Shown: piece after piece, positions 60,346 to 64,000 of the stretch
Layout: each line of letters starts with the position of its first letter
How positions within the stretch are numbered: position 1 is the first letter of the stretch
From: an uncultured Clostridia bacterium
GTDB taxonomy: Bacteria > Bacillota > Clostridia > Christensenellales > Aristaeellaceae
Assembly (NCBI GenBank): GCA_934630705.1
Contig: CAKTWP010000003.1
Coordinates: forward strand, 116,589-180,588
Reading direction: 5' to 3'
DNA: 64,000 nt
The notes under the pieces: generated by a model
What the model was told of the DNA's origin: nothing
The model's input: only the letters and a program-made list of their open reading frames with translations
Database searches by the model: none
Made by a program: the position numbers and the translations under genes

Positions 60346-61494
60346 ATGAAGCTGGATCGTGCCTGTTCCCGATGCTGGATGGAAGTAGACGAGGACGCGC
60401 TGCGGGAAAATTACCATTTGGCGCGGTCCTTGTGCCATGCTGACACGCAATTTATCTGCGTGGTGAAGGCAGATGCTTATGGGCTGGGGCTTTTCCGTAC
60501 AGTGCAAACCCTGCGCTCGGCGGGGGCTGTCTGGTTTGCTGTCGCCACGCCGGAAGAAGCGCTGCTGGCCCGGGAAGCGGCTGTGGATGCCCATGTGCTG
60601 CTGATGGGGCCGGCGGACGAGAGCTATCTGCCTGCGCTTATTCGCCAGCGCATCTCCCTGACGATCGGCTCTCTGGAAGATGGCTTTGCAGCGTCAAAAG
60701 CGGCGGCTTCGTGCGGCCATCGGGCGCTGGTGCATGTTAAAATGGATACGGGGCTGCATCGTCTGGGCTTTACGGACGCTTCAGAGGCGCTGACGCTCAT
60801 GCGGATGCCCGGCCTGGATTTTGAGGGTGTTTACAGCCATCTGGCCCTGCGCTCCAGGGAGCAGAGCGAAGAACAATATCAGTGCTTTGATCACCTGTGC
60901 AGCCAGCTGTCCCAGGGCGGATTAAAGCCGCGGATGCGGCATTTGCTGGATTCCATCGGCCTGACCCGTTACCCGGACTGGCAGCTGGACGGTGTGCGCG
61001 TGGGTGCGTTTCTGTATGGCAATGTGCCCATTCGCTGGGAGCGATTTGGCGAAGGAAAAACGGTGGTTACGGTGAAAGCCCGCGTGACGCGGGTGAACTG
61101 GGTAGCGGCTGGCCAGGGCGTTGGCTATGATGATACGCCGCTGACGCAGCGCACCCGGGTGGCCACGCTGTCGGCAGGGTATGTGGACGGCTATCCGCGG
61201 GCGTTGTCCGGGAAAGGGCTTGTTTCCCTGCACGGGAAAATGGCCCGCGTCCTGGGCTTGATCTGCATGGATCAGATGATGGTGGATGTAACTGACATTC
61301 CGGAGACATCGGAGGGCGATATTGCCACCCTGCTGGGCGGGCCGGTGGCGCTGCAGGCTTATGCGGCCTCAGGGAGCCTGAATCGCAACGAATGCCTTGC
61401 GCTGTGGAGCCGCCGGGTGCCGCGGGTGTATTATCGGGATGGAAAGCTGGCGGCCATTTCCGCCGAAATGGATGCCGGCATGCAAGCCCATTGA
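60346..61494 (+). CDS. alr: Alanine racemase
   Basis: PLP-dependent racemase of 382 residues, making D-alanine for peptidoglycan or degrading it. The PLP lysine is Lys41 in FICVVKADAYGLGL. Also seen are RALVHVKMDTGLHRLGF, VRVGAFLYGN, GYVDGYPRALSGKG and the motif LICMDQMMVDVTDIP. The catalytic Tyr is probably in GVGYDDTP. GGAGGTG precedes the ATG; the frame is open much earlier but inside oppF. It ends the opp operon. Linkage to a peptide importer points to use or recycling of D-Ala-containing peptides, such as wall fragments (inference). Confidence 0.94.
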   Translation: MKLDRACSRCWMEVDEDALRENYHLARSLCHADTQFICVVKADAYGLGLFRTVQTLRSAGAVWFAVATPEEALLAREAAVDAHVLLMGPADESYLPALIRQRISLTIGSLEDGFAASKAAASCGHRALVHVKMDTGLHRLGFTDASEALTLMRMPGLDFEGVYSHLALRSREQSEEQYQCFDHLCSQLSQGGLKPRMRHLLDSIGLTRYPDWQLDGVRVGAFLYGNVPIRWERFGEGKTVVTVKARVTRVNWVAAGQGVGYDDTPLTQRTRVATLSAGYVDGYPRALSGKGLVSLHGKMARVLGLICMDQMMVDVTDIPETSEGDIATLLGGPVALQAYAASGSLNRNECLALWSRRVPRVYYRDGKLAAISAEMDAGMQAH

Positions 61495-61521
61495 AAAGGG
61501 CCCTCGGTTGGAGGGCCTTTT
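61494..61521. terminator. Terminator between alr and the sulfatase gene (bidirectional)
   Basis: AAAAG-g-GCCCTC pairs with GAGGGC-CTTTT, 5-nt loop, T-runs on both strands. It sits at the stop of alr and 12 nt from the end of the convergent sulfatase gene. Confidence 0.85.
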
Positions 61522-61532
61522 GCATCTTATGC

Positions 61533-62819
61533 TTACGGTAGCCGGGCAATCAATGCCGCCACAAACTGCGGGTCGTATTCGCCGTTCTCGATCAGGTTGC
61601 AGCGTTCATCCGGATCCCTGTTCATATCAAAGAGCATAAGGGGCTGATGCTCCGGATAGGAAACCACCAGCTTATGCTGCGCCGTCCTGATCATCTGCCA
61701 ATCCTTGCCCCCATGAATCGATTCGCTTACAATGGCGTCGTTGGTCGCCTGATCATTTTTATTCTGCATATAAGGCAGGAAGCTATGGCCGTCGCGATGG
61801 TCGGGGACGTTGGCCAGATCCATGGCCGTGGCGAAAATATCAATGCCGGAAACCAGCATATCACTGCGGCAACGCCGCTTCCCGCCCGGGCAGCGAACGA
61901 TAAATGGAATCCCCGCGGAGAACTCGAAGGGCACATCCTTATTCACCAGTCCATGGCTGCCCTGCATATCTCCATGGTCGGAAGTATAGACAATCAGAGT
62001 ATCGTCATAGAGCTTGAGCGATTTCAGGGCTTCCATGATCAGCCCCACTCCATGATCCACTTGGGAAACCATCGCCGCGTAGAGCCGCTTATATGTTTGC
62101 ATGTCCCCGCCATAGCGCTGATAATCAGGGTCCTGGGCCCGGTCGGCCGGGCTGGGCGGATTAAAGGTGGGCGTATAGGGCTCCACGGCCGCCGCTTCCT
62201 CTGAAATGGGGAACTGTGTGTGGGCATACAGCGCTTCAAATTCCGGGGAGGGCTGCTCAGGATAATGCGGCGCCTGATAGCCAACCATCATGCAAAACGG
62301 CTTTTTCGCTTGGGCAAGCTCTCCCAGCGTCTCCACTGCCAGCCGGGTGGTCACCTTGGTGCGATGCTCATGATAGATATGCTCCTCGTTCTGTTCATCA
62401 AAGAAGCCCACCCGGTTGGCATAAGGCGGCTCAGGATCATAGCCATTATACATCTGATACGCCTTAAAATGCTGGAACCCGCCCCGAATTTCTTCTGGGA
62501 TGGGCTGACATCCCCGGCCGCCCAAATGCCATTTGCCCACATACGCCGTTTCCCAGCCGTGGTCGCGCAGAAGCCTGGCGATTGGCGGAATCTGGTCAGG
62601 CAGCGGCATATTGTTGGCAGTCAGGCCGTTATGGCTGGTGAGCATACCGGTCATCAGGCACCCGCGGAAGGGGCCGCAAAGGGGATTGTTGCTGTAAGCG
62701 TTGGTGAAGAGCACGCCTTCATCCGCCAACTGATCCAGATAGGGCGTTTGAAAGAGGGGATTGACGCAGCCAAGAGCATCCTTACGCTGCTGATCGGTAA
62801 AAATCACCAATAAATTCAT
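61533..62819 (-). CDS. Sulfatase (type I, Cys-type), probably cytoplasmic
   Basis: Alkaline-phosphatase-fold sulfatase of 428 residues, hydrolysing sulfate esters, probably from sugars. The modification site is LCGPFRG, Cys48 in CxPxR, which must be oxidised to formylglycine. Other marks are the N-terminal LLVIFTDQQRKDALGC with metal-binding Asp residues, TAYVGKWHLGGRG, YTSDHGDMQGSHGL and CPGG. There is no signal peptide, so it acts inside the cell, as sulfatases of anaerobic gut Bacillota can. The start at 62819 follows AAAGGAG; a longer frame to 63170 runs through the divergent maturase gene. Substrate not known. Confidence 0.92.
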   Translation of the reverse strand: MNLLVIFTDQQRKDALGCVNPLFQTPYLDQLADEGVLFTNAYSNNPLCGPFRGCLMTGMLTSHNGLTANNMPLPDQIPPIARLLRDHGWETAYVGKWHLGGRGCQPIPEEIRGGFQHFKAYQMYNGYDPEPPYANRVGFFDEQNEEHIYHEHRTKVTTRLAVETLGELAQAKKPFCMMVGYQAPHYPEQPSPEFEALYAHTQFPISEEAAAVEPYTPTFNPPSPADRAQDPDYQRYGGDMQTYKRLYAAMVSQVDHGVGLIMEALKSLKLYDDTLIVYTSDHGDMQGSHGLVNKDVPFEFSAGIPFIVRCPGGKRRCRSDMLVSGIDIFATAMDLANVPDHRDGHSFLPYMQNKNDQATNDAIVSESIHGGKDWQMIRTAQHKLVVSYPEHQPLMLFDMNRDPDERCNLIENGEYDPQFVAALIARLP

Positions 62820-62900
62820 AGAAATACTCCTTTTGCAAAAATAAAGCAGGATTCCAGACGAAGGATTGAGAATACTCCTGCGGATAGGAGGAATGACTGC

Positions 62901-63995
62901 ATGCCGCCATTGACCGTCATGATCAAGCCCGTTTCCGGCGCCTGCAACATGCGCTGCGCCTATTGCTTTTATGCGGATGAAACTGCTCACCGGGAGGCTG
63001 GCTGCTGCCCGCCCATGGCCTTCGAAGCGCTGGAGCGGGTGATTCGCCGTACGATGCTGTTTGCCGAGCAGCGGGCGACCTTTGTTTTTCAGGGCGGAGA
63101 GCCGACGCTGGCCGGTCTTTCTTATTTTGAGCAGGTTGTTCGGCTGCAACGGCAGAATAACCCGCGGCAAATCGCCGTGAACAACGTGGTGCAGACCAAC
63201 GGGCTCATCCTGCAGGACGCGCTGATTGATTTTTTCGTCCGGGAAAGGTTTCTGATTGGCGTTTCAGTGGACGGCTGCCGGGAAATTCACGATCAAAACC
63301 GCCTGGACGCAAAGGGCAAACCAACCTATGATCGCGTTATGGCCAATATCCAGCGGCTGAAGGACGCTGGAGCGGCCTACAACATTCTCTGCGTGCTCAC
63401 GGACGAGGTGGCCCGGCGGGCGGATGCGGTGCTGGACGCGCTGATTCCCCATCGCTATTTGCAGTTCATTCCCTGTATGGATCCCATTGATGGCGCCAGC
63501 GCGCCGGCCTTGACCGCCGATGCATACGCCCGTTTTCTGGCCCGTTCCTTTGAACGATACGAAGCCTTGTTTTTCGCCGGCCCGCCCCTCAGCATCCGTT
63601 TTTTTGATAACCTGGTCAATATGCTCTGCGGCCATGCGCCGGAAAGCTGCGCCATGTGCGGCCATTGCGGCCTGGCGCCGGTGATTGAAAGCGATGGAAG
63701 CGTCTATCCCTGCGATTTCTATGCGCTGGACGAATGGAAGCTGGGCAATATTCTGGAAATGCCCCTGCGAAGGATTCTGAGCGGCCCCAAAGCGCTGCAG
63801 TTTGTGGCGCGATCCATGGACGTTCCCGAAGAATGCAGGCAGTGCCTGTGGTATTCCTTATGCCGAAACGGCTGCTATCGAGAGCGGGACGGCCAAACCC
63901 ACCAATCCTGCCATTGCGATGCCATGCGGCGCTTCTTCTCCGCTTACTTTCCGCGGCTGGAACGGATTGCACAGGCCGTCAGCAGCAGACGGTGA
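62901..63995 (+). CDS. Anaerobic sulfatase-maturating enzyme (radical SAM, SPASM)
   Basis: Radical SAM enzyme of 364 residues that converts the sulfatase active-site Cys to formylglycine without oxygen. The SAM cluster motif is CNMRCAYC (Cys15, 19 and 22). FVFQGGEPTLAG is the GGE motif, and the C-terminal SPASM domain has cysteines in CAMCGHC, YPCDF and EECRQC..CRNGCYRE. AGGAGG lies 9 nt before the ATG. It is divergent from the sulfatase gene with 81 nt between, so the enzyme and its likely substrate are controlled together. The whole gene lies within the window. Confidence 0.94.
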   Translation: MPPLTVMIKPVSGACNMRCAYCFYADETAHREAGCCPPMAFEALERVIRRTMLFAEQRATFVFQGGEPTLAGLSYFEQVVRLQRQNNPRQIAVNNVVQTNGLILQDALIDFFVRERFLIGVSVDGCREIHDQNRLDAKGKPTYDRVMANIQRLKDAGAAYNILCVLTDEVARRADAVLDALIPHRYLQFIPCMDPIDGASAPALTADAYARFLARSFERYEALFFAGPPLSIRFFDNLVNMLCGHAPESCAMCGHCGLAPVIESDGSVYPCDFYALDEWKLGNILEMPLRRILSGPKALQFVARSMDVPEECRQCLWYSLCRNGCYRERDGQTHQSCHCDAMRRFFSAYFPRLERIAQAVSSRR

Positions 63996-64000
63996 TAATC

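Noticed and set aside
62823..62879. Direct repeat AATACTCCT in the sulfatase-maturase gap
   Set aside because: One copy is the sulfatase ribosome site; nine bases in an 81-nt gap is weak evidence for an operator.

Overview
The window looks like part of the chromosome of an anaerobic, endospore-forming member of the Clostridia (Bacillota) with a GC-rich genome. The grounds are: a spoIIAA-spoIIAB-sigF operon, a spoIVFA-spoIVFB pair and two SpoIID-type proteins; Bacillota-style ribosome sites and rho-independent terminators; a YesM/YesN plus LplA/LplB/YtcP sugar-import cassette; and oxygen-sensitive enzymes (a glycyl radical enzyme with its activase, and an anaerobic sulfatase-maturating enzyme). 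A gut commensal of the Christensenellales type would fit, but that placement is inference.

Layout. 1-8000: a two-component system (minus strand) diverges from a carbohydrate ABC importer and an enolase-superfamily enzyme. 8000-9750: an ECF sigma factor with an overlapping membrane partner. 9870-12930: rplM-rpsI behind a strong promoter and a structured leader, a broken MazG-like gene, then guaB. 13000-14460: the spoIIA operon. 14660-20630: lacZ, a glycyl radical enzyme and its activase. 20870-22290: tRNA-Arg and a twice-frameshifted DUF1861 gene. 22300-30620: an eight-gene operon for aromatic amino acids (pheA, aroB, aroC, an aroE-aroK fusion, aroQ, aroA, tyrA, aroF). 30650-38970: SpoIID-like protein, C39-like peptidase, MATE transporter, PopT, spoIVFAB, rnhA and a frameshifted acetyltransferase. 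38990-42900: a DUF6273-NAGPA secreted protein, then a TetR regulator with two small membrane proteins. 42970-48650: phosphoesterase, ppk, membrane glycosyltransferase-like protein and MFS transporter as one operon. 48800-53900: radA, PIN-TRAM protein, peptidoglycan-binding repeat protein and a SpoIID-like lipoprotein. 53980-61520: an Opp-type peptide importer that runs into alr. 61530-63995: a cytoplasmic sulfatase divergent from its maturase.

The most striking observation is the control region of the aromatic operon. Between a near-consensus promoter (30616-30589, minus) and pheA lies a previously uncalled 51-codon leader ORF (30556-30401) with a good ribosome site. Twelve of its codons 18-38 are Phe, Tyr or Trp, including six in a row. 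It is followed by an 11-bp perfect terminator hairpin just before pheA. A competing antiterminator and a long-range pairing between the Phe/Tyr codons and the antiterminator can be drawn by hand. This is the layout of ribosome-mediated attenuation, as in the enterobacterial pheA leader. It is unexpected in a lineage that normally uses T-boxes, and no T-box signature is seen here.

Other points of interest are: an OppC permease with an extracytoplasmic SH3-like insertion; alanine racemase at the end of the peptide-import operon; a short glycyl radical enzyme with a Cys-Trp-Glu active-site motif; three broken genes; solute-binding proteins without a lipobox; and several clean palindromes at promoters.
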